Assembly (NCBI RefSeq): GCF_030161375.1
Contig: NZ_BSSQ01000010.1
Span: 124,001-188,000, forward strand
DNA: 64,000 nucleotides
Origin: Paenibacillus glycanilyticus
GTDB taxonomy: Bacteria; Bacillota; Bacilli; Paenibacillales; Paenibacillaceae
Direction of reading: 5' to 3'
Part shown: positions 26,692 through 34,916 of the stretch, piece after piece
How positions within the stretch are numbered: position 1 is the stretch's first letter
How the letters are laid out: every line of letters begins with the position of its first letter
Notes under the pieces: generated by a model
Told to the model about the DNA's origin: nothing
Databases searched by the model: none
What the model saw: only the letters and a program-made list of their open reading frames with translations
Translations under genes and position numbers: made by a program

Positions 26692-28796
26692 AATGAACGC
26701 CAGAAATCCCCTCGTTCATCTATGATGCTCATAATTTCCGAGAACGGGATTGTAAACGTAGGGAACCCGGCCGCATAGGGCGCAATCTCGTACGGCTCAA
26801 AATAAAGATGGAGCGCATCCTGCGTCATGAAAAACGGCTGATCGGGCTTAATCCCCTTGTACGTATCCGGAAATACATAATCGTATTGCGGATCCGTCTT
26901 AATTTGCTCGCCAATGATATCACTAAGCACTTTTACATAGTTGCTGTTTGCTTTGAACAAATCCTTCAGCGTGAACATGTCGCCGCTCGTCACATTGATA
27001 TGCGCATACACTTGAGTTGGCATACCATGCGCGGCTCCGGCCGGGTAATTATAACCGGTCATCTCGATTTCCAGCAGATTTTTGTGGAAGAAAGTCACAT
27101 CGAAATCCCCGCTATACGTATAACCAAGCTGCTCATCCCCCGGTATCGGCTTCACCTGCGACATGACTTTTAACGTCTCGTTCAGCCTTTCCTGAGCGGC
27201 AGGATTGGAGAGGCCTTCAACCGCCGGATAATAGACGACATAGTCTTTATTCGGCTTATACTTATGTTCTCTCACAAAATAAGGCAACCGGAGCGGAATG
27301 ACCGTATTTGGCTCCCACACAATCCGGCCGCTGCGGCTCGCATATTTAATCCGTTGATCGATGTTGACCTGGATAAGATCGTCTTCCAGCTTGAGCGTGC
27401 CGCTACCTTCGAACTGCGGATATCCCGGCGCCGGCTGCCCGTTTGTATTAATGAAGAACGTTTTCTTCCCGTCACTTACCGACGCAAGCCCTTTTCTGAA
27501 ATGCTGCACATCCGTGTATATGAAATCAGTCAGCCGTTTGCCATCCGAGTCGAATATCGCATACAACGAACCAAGGTACGGCTCATCCGGCTTAATCGCT
27601 TTTCCAACCGCATACCGCTGCTGCCCGATGTCCATCAGATCGTTATAGATCGTCTGGATAACCACATTTCCTTTTGTATCGATAAGACCGTACTCCGAGC
27701 CAAAATCCGCCGCGTTATTCACAATTGCCCTGCCATTCTGGAACGGAAACGCCGTCGAATACTTCGGCTCAATCTTCACCGTGCCTTTCTCGTTGATGTA
27801 CCCGTATTTCCCGCCTGCGTCCTGCTGGAAAGGCAATAGCCCATCTCCCAATACCCCTACAAACGGAAAATGATACTCCGCTTCCTTCGAACCGTCATGC
27901 CTGATTAAAGCGAACTCGTTATCCTTGATCTTCACGGTTGCATGCCTGTTCGCAAAATCGCTGGCATCCTCATAACGAAGCGGTATAACCTCTTTGCCTG
28001 AGCGGTCGATATAACCATATACCGTTTTCCCGTCCGCTTGCTGATTATTGACCATAGCTCTTCCGTCGAGGATATCGGCCATATAGGAATAACCTTTGCT
28101 TGTCACAAGGTCTCCCGAATCATTCATTAACCGGTATTTGCCCTTCTCATCAATGACGACGGCTCTGCCTTCCGAGAAAGGAGAGATAAAGTTGTAGATC
28201 GGACGCACAAAATAATTGCCCATCGTATTAATCAAGCCATTTCCGTCGCCGTTACTTACAATCGCGAGCCCGTTTGTCTGAAAATCTTGCGCGTAGTCGT
28301 ACCTCGGAGGGATAACCATCGTTCCAATGCCGTTGATATAGCCGTATTTGGTTCCGCCGATCATTTTCTCCGCGCCAGGATATAACGAAATCGCTCTTGT
28401 CTCGAGCTCCTCGTCATCCGGCACAATATTACGGAATCCGATCGTACTCCACTCGTAGACGGCCCGCCTTGAAAGTTCTTCTCCGGTCCGCCACTTAATT
28501 ATCAAATTGTTAACCATGCGAGTTGTCACCGGTGCGGCGGTCAGCTCCATCACGCCATACCCTTCGCCTTTGGCTGCCGCCGCTATCATCCATCCGATAT
28601 GTCTGTATTGCAAAATATGGACATACAGCTCATTGTCGAGCCGGTACACAACCGTCAGCTCCGGAATCCCATCCCCGCTCAAATCCTGCGGATAAATCGC
28701 ATATTCATTGGGAGGATCCTCCATCATGACGAGCTCCGCACCTGGAGGCAGAGAAGATTGTGCCAATCGAATAATCTGATCATTGATCCAGTCCAT
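26682..28796 (-). CDS. WG-repeat protein with C-terminal RsiV-like (DUF3298) domain
   Basis: I set the start at ATG 28796 (AAGGGG ten bases upstream; first residues MDWINDQIIRLAQ), giving 704 residues. The N-terminus has an FG-GAP-like calcium loop (DLSGDGIPEL). About eight WG/KWG-type repeats follow (e.g. YGYINEKGTVKIEPKY, YGLIDTKGNVVIQ, YGYIDRSGKEVIPL). The C-terminal 200 residues match the DUF3298/RsiV pattern (NYPAGAAHGMPTQ, SGDMFTLKDLFK, then YEIAPYAAGFPTF). That domain is usually extracytoplasmic, yet no signal peptide is visible here, so localisation is unclear. Binding or sensing is likely; no enzymatic function can be named. Confidence 0.8.
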   Translation of the reverse strand: MDWINDQIIRLAQSSLPPGAELVMMEDPPNEYAIYPQDLSGDGIPELTVVYRLDNELYVHILQYRHIGWMIAAAAKGEGYGVMELTAAPVTTRMVNNLIIKWRTGEELSRRAVYEWSTIGFRNIVPDDEELETRAISLYPGAEKMIGGTKYGYINGIGTMVIPPRYDYAQDFQTNGLAIVSNGDGNGLINTMGNYFVRPIYNFISPFSEGRAVVIDEKGKYRLMNDSGDLVTSKGYSYMADILDGRAMVNNQQADGKTVYGYIDRSGKEVIPLRYEDASDFANRHATVKIKDNEFALIRHDGSKEAEYHFPFVGVLGDGLLPFQQDAGGKYGYINEKGTVKIEPKYSTAFPFQNGRAIVNNAADFGSEYGLIDTKGNVVIQTIYNDLMDIGQQRYAVGKAIKPDEPYLGSLYAIFDSDGKRLTDFIYTDVQHFRKGLASVSDGKKTFFINTNGQPAPGYPQFEGSGTLKLEDDLIQVNIDQRIKYASRSGRIVWEPNTVIPLRLPYFVREHKYKPNKDYVVYYPAVEGLSNPAAQERLNETLKVMSQVKPIPGDEQLGYTYSGDFDVTFFHKNLLEIEMTGYNYPAGAAHGMPTQVYAHINVTSGDMFTLKDLFKANSNYVKVLSDIIGEQIKTDPQYDYVFPDTYKGIKPDQPFFMTQDALHLYFEPYEIAPYAAGFPTFTIPFSEIMSIIDERGDFWRSFHP

Positions 28797-28879
28797 TCGC
28801 CAAAGTCCCCTTTCCCAGCACATTAACTTCAACTCACTATTCGTATGCGGGAACGAGCGCGGACTATGCCTTTGTTTGC

Positions 28880-28922
28880 AAAAAAAAAAAGCCGGATTCT
28901 GCAACAGTGGCAGAATCCGGCA
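28880..28922 (-). terminator. Terminator of the 33609-28929 operon
   Basis: A 12-base-pair perfect stem (GCCGGATTCTGC/GCAGAATCCGGC) followed on the minus strand by ten or more T. It ends the long accessory operon. Confidence 0.9.
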
Positions 28923-28928
28923 AAGCAA

Positions 28929-29114
28929 TTATTTTCCTTTGCGTCTGAATACGAAATACGTCAAGGTTGCAAGAGCCAGATAGATTAGAATGACCACGCC
29001 TAAAGTGACCATTCTCTCCGTAAAGCTGCCATCCGCAAACAAGACGGGACCTAGCCCAAACATCGTAATGAGCAGAAATGCTATAACTAAAATAACGCCA
29101 TACAGTATTTTTAT
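28929..29114 (-). CDS. Small two-helix membrane protein with apparent ATA start
   Basis: A 61-residue frame with two convincing membrane helices and a basic tail: (M)KILYGVILVIAFLLITMFG, a polar loop FADGSFTERM, then VVILIYLALATLTYF and FRRKGK. AGAGG sits eight bases before codon ATA at 29112-29114, exactly where ATG is expected, and no in-frame ATG, GTG or TTG exists at the right place. It follows the VOC gene stop by 14 bases and precedes the operon terminator. Either AUA initiation is used or the start codon is mutated. Family unknown. Confidence 0.45.
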   Translation of the reverse strand: MKILYGVILVIAFLLITMFGLGPVLFADGSFTERMVTLGVVILIYLALATLTYFVFRRKGK

Positions 29115-29128
29115 AGCAATCGCCTCTA

Positions 29129-29497
29129 TTAGTCAGATGTAGATTCGCTAAATACAACCCGGTTGCCAAACGGATCGCCGATTCTAAGCTCCAGGGTGTT
29201 CCAAGGCGTCTCCTCGAGTCCGGGCCTTGCATACTTATATTTTTTATTCAATAATGCCTTATGCCATTCTTTAATGCCGGTCATTTCGATTCGCACGGAC
29301 GAACCGGGGCTGGCATCTCCGTGATGCTCGCTTAAGTGGAGCCTGACAGGGCCTTTGGATATCTGCATGTATAACGGCGTGTTTGGTTCAAACCGATGCT
29401 CCCAATCCACCGTAAATTCAAGAAAGTCCATATAAAACTCTCTAGCTTTTGCTTCATCAAAGATGCGCAGTATAGGTACAAGCTGTTCAAAGTTCAT
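29129..29497 (-). CDS. VOC (glyoxalase/bleomycin-resistance) superfamily protein
   Basis: 122 residues with the paired beta-alpha-beta-beta-beta pattern: VPILRIFDEAKAREFYMDFL, then HRFEPNTPLYMQISKGPVRLHLSEH, and the final NTLELRIGDPFGNRVVF. The mid-sequence HLSEHHGD resembles bleomycin-resistance-type proteins, which bind or inactivate small molecules. The start overlaps the upstream VOC gene by 11 bases. Substrate unknown. Confidence 0.8.
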   Translation of the reverse strand: MNFEQLVPILRIFDEAKAREFYMDFLEFTVDWEHRFEPNTPLYMQISKGPVRLHLSEHHGDASPGSSVRIEMTGIKEWHKALLNKKYKYARPGLEETPWNTLELRIGDPFGNRVVFSESTSD

Positions 29498-29981
29498 CTG
29501 TTTGGCCTCCGGTTTCCGTCCAAATCTGCTCCACTCTCCGCATCGCGCCTAATACGATGTTATATTGGTCGGGATCAAGGATATGGGCATTCTTAAATTG
29601 CCACCCTCCGTGTTCATCCATAAAAGGCTCGATTCCAATATGGCCACCACAAGCTCGAACTTCTTCCACATATTCATCAAACTCATCCCAAGCCATATGA
29701 ATGTAGGTGTCCCAACCATCTTCAGGCCCTTGCCATTCGCTAGGATAACTTGAACGTTTCGCCGATACCGCATTGGGTTTGACATCTTGATCCGACACTG
29801 CTTGCTGAAGAATGAAACAAACCTCATCGCGTTCAGCGTGACCCCAATTATCGATCGTAAACCCTAGGCAATCACGGTAATAAATTTGCGAAGCCTGCAA
29901 ATCCGATACAAGCCGCACCTGAATTGATTTACCAAGCTTAATGATTGACTTCGTTTGTTCATTAATTGTTTGTTCACTCAT
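29487..29981 (-). CDS. VOC superfamily protein
   Basis: Start at ATG 29981 (GGGGGAAAG upstream), 164 residues. VOC motifs: RLVSDLQASQIYYRDCLGF, a middle segment DTYIHMAWDEFDEYVEEV, and the C-terminal FKNAHILDPDQYNIVLG. It binds a ligand or metal in the family manner; specificity unknown. A second VOC gene overlaps its end, and the pentapeptide-repeat gene lies 29 bases upstream. Confidence 0.78.
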   Translation of the reverse strand: MSEQTINEQTKSIIKLGKSIQVRLVSDLQASQIYYRDCLGFTIDNWGHAERDEVCFILQQAVSDQDVKPNAVSAKRSSYPSEWQGPEDGWDTYIHMAWDEFDEYVEEVRACGGHIGIEPFMDEHGGWQFKNAHILDPDQYNIVLGAMRRVEQIWTETGGQTDEL

Positions 29982-30010
29982 TTGCGCTTTCCCCCATTCC
30001 TTCGCAAGAA

Positions 30011-30478
30011 TTATTGGGCTTTCAGCAAATCCGAGATCAATATACCATTTATTCGAAGACCCGTAATGTCGCAATCCGTGATTTCCACATTCGTTAGATT
30101 ACAGTTATTCAATTGCGCATTCGAGAGATTGCAGTTGTGGAACCGAGTAGGCTGATAGCCTTCCGCCTTATAATGCGGTTCGCCTTCCTGCGGCAGGACA
30201 ACATTCCGGAACTCGGTTCCGTGCAAGTAAACGGTATCAATTACGGAATTAGTGAAATTAGCAAGTTTAATATGGATGCCGGACATGTTCGCATCCGTAA
30301 TTTGGATCTCGCTCATATTCACATCGTTAAGCTTCATCGCGTTCATATTCACATTATTGATGGACGTGCGCGCCAAACTGACGTTATCGATCTCCAGTTC
30401 CTCTGCGCGTACCTCTTGCCACTTCGCTCCTGTAATATCCGTCTTCTGCAGATCATACGGTCCCACGGTTAGACTCAT
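30011..30478 (-). CDS. Pentapeptide-repeat protein
   Basis: 155 residues built from A(N/D)LXX-like repeats forming a right-handed quadrilateral helix, e.g. VNMNAMKLNDVNMSEIQI, ANMSGIHIKLANF and CNLSNAQLNNCNLTNVEI. A loop around PQEGEPHYKAEGY interrupts the coil. Some family members (Qnr, MfpA) mimic DNA and protect gyrase; nothing here specifically shows that. It lies between the methyltransferases and VOC genes in the accessory operon. Confidence 0.8.
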   Translation of the reverse strand: MSLTVGPYDLQKTDITGAKWQEVRAEELEIDNVSLARTSINNVNMNAMKLNDVNMSEIQITDANMSGIHIKLANFTNSVIDTVYLHGTEFRNVVLPQEGEPHYKAEGYQPTRFHNCNLSNAQLNNCNLTNVEITDCDITGLRINGILISDLLKAQ

Positions 30479-30537
30479 CTCTTGATCTCCTCCGAACTCG
30501 AATTAGTTGCCTATGTAACTTCGACGCGACGGGAACA

Positions 30538-31346
30538 TTACCCTTTAACGGCCCGAACCGATAACCATTGAGGAAGTGCAGCCATCGGATTCTGATGCCA
30601 ATCACAATTACGTTGTACTTCTTCATCCGTTAATTGCGCGCCTTCATCCGTAGAATCGTCAACCCAGAACCAGCCGTCTTGCGCATACATTTCCTCGATC
30701 CGCTGTACGCGCAGATTAGATGTGATCATGGCATTCATAATGTCCTGCATCCGCCATTTATAAGTAGGCACTTCGCCAAATGGCCCCGTCAAATCATAAG
30801 GTTTGACGACCGTTGCGGCTTCACCGGCTTGCACGCCAAAAGGACGCATAAACGGATGGATATCATACATGAGGCATGTGCCTCCCGGCTTTAATACTCT
30901 CTGGATCTGACCGTACATAGCCGTTAAATTGTTGATCCAGACATGTACGCCATTAGAGGTGAAAACCAGATCGTATTCATTGCTGTGAATATTAGCTAAT
31001 TCCATAGTGTCATCGTTAATGAAGGAAATATCCCAACCATAATGCTGCGCGATTATGAAAGCGTTCTCGATTTGTCTCTCCGAAATATCGCAGGAAGTTA
31101 CTTTTGCCCCATCAAATGAAAAGCAAATACCGCGTGGTTATCACCGCTGGATGGAACGAGAACCCGAATCCCATTGAAATCCGGGAAAGATTCCTGCAGC
31201 ATGGCGAACACCGTCGGATGAAAAGCGGTAGCTGGCGATTGAATGATTGTAGCTATAGCTTGCTCGGTCCTATATTTCGTGTACCAGGTGTCGGACCACT
31301 CATTCCAGCTATCACGAACCGGATTATTGCGACTTACCTTACTCAT
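30538..31346 (-). pseudogene. SAM-dependent methyltransferase broken by a frameshift
   Basis: The first frame runs from ATG 31346 to a stop at 31098 and ends FAFHLMGQK. The other frame carries on with AKVTSCDISERQIENAFIIAQ, the expected continuation of motif I/II, and reaches the stop at 30538. Joining the frames at the run of four C at 31107-31110 (a fifth base would restore it) gives a normal class I methyltransferase of about 270 residues, with VLVPSSGDNHAVFAF as motif I and EYDLVFTSNGVHVWI as motif IV. Either a real inactivating deletion, a sequencing error, or frameshifting at a homopolymer. The gene starts by TAATG overlap with the upstream methyltransferase. Confidence 0.8.
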
Positions 31347-32233
31347 TAGGACCCGCCTCTCTCAACAATTCCCGAAGTTATTTTCATAGTAGGGGCATAC
31401 ACGAGAGATGAATGAAGCTGAAATGCTTTCGATAGGGACAATTCCGTGTCAAACTCCCGCTTCGCTTCTTCATACGTTGCGCCGCGGTCTATCAGTCCGG
31501 CAATAAAAGCATCTTCATCCGATGGTGCCGCCCCAAATCCATCTGCTTTGATCGATTGATAGAGATCTCTCTTCTCGTCTTCATCAATGTTTGCGTCCAG
31601 AAAATTAACTTTATCGCTTAATCTGCAATCGATTTGTTTGACTCCAAGCGCACTCAAATAAACGGGTAGTTTAATGCCGATGTTCCCATCACTACCGCTG
31701 CCGGCCGCGTCTCTCTCAAACAACTTCTGCAGGAATCCAAGCTGTACAATGTCAGAATGCGGATTACCCTCCAGATGATAGTTCGCCATCCCGGATATCC
31801 AATGAGGCTCAAAACAAATGATTCGTCCGCCTTGAACGAGAGAATCCAGCATTTTTTGCAATATAGCGTTAGGATTAGGGACATGCAGCAGGAAAGCGTG
31901 ACAAACGGCAAGATCATAAGTTTGCTCGATCTCGATGGTCTGGATATCCCCTTGCATGAACCGGGTTTCAAACGGGGCATCTTGAAACAGTTCTTCACCC
32001 CGCGCTATTAATTGATCTCCGGCATCAATCCCTGTGTACGTTGACCCGGCAGGAAGCAAAGGCATCAGCTTTAACCCCATGTAACCATACCCGCAGCCGA
32101 AATCCACCATGCGCACAGGCGTCGATATTTTCCAAACTTTCTGCACTAGAAACTCTAAATAATCGTCATTGTACAAAAGCCATCTGGTCTTGCTGAGATA
32201 TTCAATCTGGCTATTCCAGTAGTACTCGCTCAT
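31346..32233 (-). CDS. Class I SAM-dependent methyltransferase
   Basis: 295 residues. Motif I MVDFGCGYGYMGLKLMPLLP (about 40-60), acidic motif II TYTGIDAGDQ, motif III RFMQGDIQTIE, and motif IV YDLAVCHAFLLHVPNP. The C-terminal 130 residues are less conserved and probably shape substrate binding. It could methylate a small molecule or RNA. It ends overlapping the frameshifted methyltransferase and starts 14 bases after the SDR gene. Confidence 0.85.
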   Translation of the reverse strand: MSEYYWNSQIEYLSKTRWLLYNDDYLEFLVQKVWKISTPVRMVDFGCGYGYMGLKLMPLLPAGSTYTGIDAGDQLIARGEELFQDAPFETRFMQGDIQTIEIEQTYDLAVCHAFLLHVPNPNAILQKMLDSLVQGGRIICFEPHWISGMANYHLEGNPHSDIVQLGFLQKLFERDAAGSGSDGNIGIKLPVYLSALGVKQIDCRLSDKVNFLDANIDEDEKRDLYQSIKADGFGAAPSDEDAFIAGLIDRGATYEEAKREFDTELSLSKAFQLHSSLVYAPTMKITSGIVERGGS

Positions 32234-32247
32234 TGTCGGACACTCCC

Positions 32248-32979
32248 CTACACTTTCTGTAGTTCACCTTTTATGAGATGCTGAGAACTTATTAGGTCTA
32301 TAATTTTTTGCGCGACGCTTGCCGGTTCAACCAGATTGCCTTCCTCATGCTGTGCCGCGAAATACGCCGATAAGGCCATGTCGGACTCCCTCGCCGTACG
32401 TTGCATAGCCGTATCCATCATCCCTGGGTCAATCGAAAAAACTTGAACGGGATTATTCGATTGTTCTTGCTCCATGCCTACACATCGGGAGAACATATTA
32501 ATCGCCGCTTTGCCCGAACAATACAAGCTCATCTCAGGAGCAGGGTAACTACCGGAACCGGATGATATATTTACGACTCTTCTAACCGTGGGCCATTCCG
32601 CCGTAAGCCGGATAAAAGCCGAAATGAGCAACATCGGAGCCGTTATGTTTAATTGGATATTCGCTAGAATTTGCTCGTCCGTGCAATCTTCGATCCGATT
32701 AAGCGGAGTTACGGAAGCTGCATTGTTTATGAGCGTGATAGATTCTGGAGGGCTTGTCTGTAAGGCAGATATGATTTCATGAAGCACAGACGTATCTGCC
32801 TGGGTAAGGTCTATCGGGTAAAAAGAATATTGTCCCGCACCCGTAAGTTGTTCTAACACCGGATGATCCGTTCGGGATAATCCTATCACGTCGTTCCCTT
32901 CACTCAATAGCTGTGTTGCCAGCTCTGCGCCTAATCCGCCGGACACGCCCGTGATGATATACACCTGTTTCTTCGGCAT
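32248..32979 (-). CDS. Short-chain dehydrogenase, benzil-reductase (YueD)-like
   Basis: 243 residues. NADP-binding TGVSGGLG motif at 10-17, INNAASVTPLNRI in the NNAG position, catalytic Ser in VVNISSGSG, and YCSGK as the YxxxK active site. GVMDT-like SIDPGMMDTAMQ follows. The sequence resembles the benzil reductase YueD of B. subtilis as I recall it, which reduces diketones stereospecifically. The real substrate may belong to whatever pathway this operon serves. Confidence 0.85.
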   Translation of the reverse strand: MPKKQVYIITGVSGGLGAELATQLLSEGNDVIGLSRTDHPVLEQLTGAGQYSFYPIDLTQADTSVLHEIISALQTSPPESITLINNAASVTPLNRIEDCTDEQILANIQLNITAPMLLISAFIRLTAEWPTVRRVVNISSGSGSYPAPEMSLYCSGKAAINMFSRCVGMEQEQSNNPVQVFSIDPGMMDTAMQRTARESDMALSAYFAAQHEEGNLVEPASVAQKIIDLISSQHLIKGELQKV

Positions 32980-32984
32980 CTGTA

Positions 32985-33188
32985 TTATCCTCCATTTCGT
33001 TTCCTTAACTTGATGGTATAGTAATTAACGGTGCTGCCGATTCCAAGAACAAAAAAAGCAATGGAGAAGAACATGAGTCCGCTGATGTAATTGCTGTTCT
33101 TGTCGGCCTGAATGAGATACAACAAGGGAAGTACGGATAAAACAAATGCCGCGTTTAATACAATACTAATCGTTCTTCTCCGTTTCAT
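32985..33188 (-). CDS. Small two-helix membrane protein
   Basis: 67 residues, GGAGGG before the ATG. Two membrane helices (about 8-26 and 36-56) joined by QADKNSNYISG, with basic ends MKRRRT and KLRKRNGG. It lies five bases before the SDR start and 22 after the secreted protein gene. No family recognised. Confidence 0.65.
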   Translation of the reverse strand: MKRRRTISIVLNAAFVLSVLPLLYLIQADKNSNYISGLMFFSIAFFVLGIGSTVNYYTIKLRKRNGG

Positions 33189-33210
33189 AGACTATCCCTC
33201 CCGCTTATGG

Positions 33211-33609
33211 TTATGGAGCTATATGGATTTCCGAAGCATACCAGCGGCCATGCTTCAGCTTTGTCGTCATCTTCACGACTTCCGTTCCCCCGAACGAAAC
33301 GGATTTATTCTGAAATTCAAAGCTCTGCTTGGTTGAAGTCTTCGCCACAACAAAGAAATGGAATAGAAACACCGGGCCAATATGATGATTTTCTGACTGG
33401 TACGTGTAAGTGGAATTTGTCATTCCATTACGGATAGGATTCAGTCTGTGATAAGCTTGCTCGCTCATGTAGTTATCATAACTGGAATCTGGTTGCATCC
33501 CGATCGTCAGAATAGTTCGCACATCCTTCGCAATCCACAATCCGTAAGTCACGTAGACGAGCAGGAATAAGGATACGCCTGCCAGAATCGTTAATTTTCG
33601 TTTGCTCAA
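33211..33609 (-). CDS. Membrane-anchored or secreted hypothetical protein
   Basis: 132 residues from a TTG start at 33609 with GAGAGGG upstream. A basic start and one N-terminal hydrophobic helix (about 6-25) suggest a signal anchor; the rest is polar with beta-rich segments (FLFHFFVVAKTS, then KHGRWYASEIHI). No cysteine lipobox. It appears to be the first gene of the operon ending at 28929. No recognised domain. Confidence 0.6.
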   Translation of the reverse strand: MSKRKLTILAGVSLFLLVYVTYGLWIAKDVRTILTIGMQPDSSYDNYMSEQAYHRLNPIRNGMTNSTYTYQSENHHIGPVFLFHFFVVAKTSTKQSFEFQNKSVSFGGTEVVKMTTKLKHGRWYASEIHIAP

Positions 33610-33760
33610 TCTTTATCCCTCTCAACTCTTCATTATATTTCCAGCACATACAAGACTACCACATCTTCGTTACGGCTGTATGACATTTCTGTTAGATTTT
33701 CCAAAAAGTAGGTAAATGCTATACTATTGAAAAGGATTAAAGATTCAGGAGGGCAGCGAA

Positions 33761-34318
33761 ATGAATTTATTTAGAACTACCGTACTTCTTACTGTAGCCA
33801 TCGTTATCGGGAGCTTTCTCCTGTGGAATCACGAACATAAACAGGCTGACTATGCAAACGCACGATTGGGAGGCCTTGTTGGGAGCGCAATCTATCAAAT
33901 ATGGCACAACTACGACGAATTCGCGAACTACCCGCCGGATGATATCAGCGTGGAACGTTTAGCTGCGATGAATGAGAAACTAATTGCCATTAGCGCCTAT
34001 TCCCAGCTTGTGGACCAAGCGAAAGGAACAAATCTGCTGCTACCCGTCTCCAACCATCTGCAGACTATTTCCCGGTATTTGAATTCGCAACTTTCGAAGC
34101 AACAAACCTTGTCTCAAGAAGATCAACAAGTATACGGCTACATGCTCCAAACCGTTGCCGAAATCGAGCCTCAGATTGGATTAGTCTATTATGCTCCAGG
34201 TGTGCATGAAGGGCCCAAAGTAGCTCTCAAGCCCAACCGCTCCGCCGTACAAAAAATGGCGGCCACGAGGGACCGCCTGAAAGACTATGTTGTTCAGTTG
34301 AATGATAAAAAGCAGTAG
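33761..34318 (+). CDS. Membrane-anchored hypothetical protein
   Basis: 185 residues with a strong AGGAGG site. N-terminal helix (about 5-22) acts as signal anchor or signal peptide; the remaining 160 residues are helical and polar, with a Q/N-rich middle (SQLSKQQTLSQEDQQ). A possible TATACT -10 box lies at 33720-33725. The gene is divergent from the methyltransferase operon. No family recognised; it may be an extracytoplasmic helical sensor. Confidence 0.65.
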   Translation: MNLFRTTVLLTVAIVIGSFLLWNHEHKQADYANARLGGLVGSAIYQIWHNYDEFANYPPDDISVERLAAMNEKLIAISAYSQLVDQAKGTNLLLPVSNHLQTISRYLNSQLSKQQTLSQEDQQVYGYMLQTVAEIEPQIGLVYYAPGVHEGPKVALKPNRSAVQKMAATRDRLKDYVVQLNDKKQ

Positions 34319-34358
34319 ATTTAGGATCCCATTACTGTATTGCAAGCAGCTTGTAACC

Positions 34359-34892
34359 CTAATCCAAAAAAGCTTGCGGGTAACGTAACTCGCCTTTGAT
34401 TCCAGCGTTTGGAGATAGGATCTTCACCATAAACACCTCATTTGGCACCTCGAACTGCTTTAACTCAAAGCCGTACGGACGCGCCGGTTCGAATCCGAAT
34501 TTGGGATAATATGCCGGATGCCCGATGAGAAACACATGCGAGTTACCGCGCTTGTCCGCAAGCCGCAAACCTTCGCGGATAAGCGCTCCCCCTATGCCCT
34601 GGTTCTGATAGCCCGGTTTAACTGCAATCGGCGCTAAAACGATCACTTCGTGCCTTATGTCTTCGTCCACGACTTCCGCTTGACTGAACAATGCATGACC
34701 GATTACACTACCGTTTCTATCAGTCGCAATAAGAGACAGTTCGGGAATATACCCTTTAGATGCGCGAACACGCTCGGCCATCTTAGATTCCTCTTCCCGT
34801 TCTCCAAATGCTTCATAATGAATACGATACACGCTTTCTGCGTCATTCGGTTGTTCTGCTCTTATATGGAATTCAATTTCATCATGGTTCAA
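34359..34892 (-). CDS. GNAT N-acetyltransferase, YhbS-like
   Basis: 177 residues from a TTG start at 34892, seven bases after AAGGAGTG. GNAT motif A is PGYQNQGIGGALIREGLRLA, preceded by LAPIAV and followed by VFLIGHPAYYPKFGFEPA, the latter typical of the YhbS-like subgroup. Substrate unknown. It is the last gene of the short minus-strand set 36349-34359. Confidence 0.85.
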   Translation of the reverse strand: MNHDEIEFHIRAEQPNDAESVYRIHYEAFGEREEESKMAERVRASKGYIPELSLIATDRNGSVIGHALFSQAEVVDEDIRHEVIVLAPIAVKPGYQNQGIGGALIREGLRLADKRGNSHVFLIGHPAYYPKFGFEPARPYGFELKQFEVPNEVFMVKILSPNAGIKGELRYPQAFLD

Positions 34893-34916
34893 TGTATTTC
34901 ACTCCTTGTATTTCTC

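Noticed and set aside
28864-29232. 122-residue minus-strand ORF overlapping the operon terminator
   Set aside because: It reads through the hairpin and T-run and shares its DNA with the VOC and ATA-start genes in other frames.
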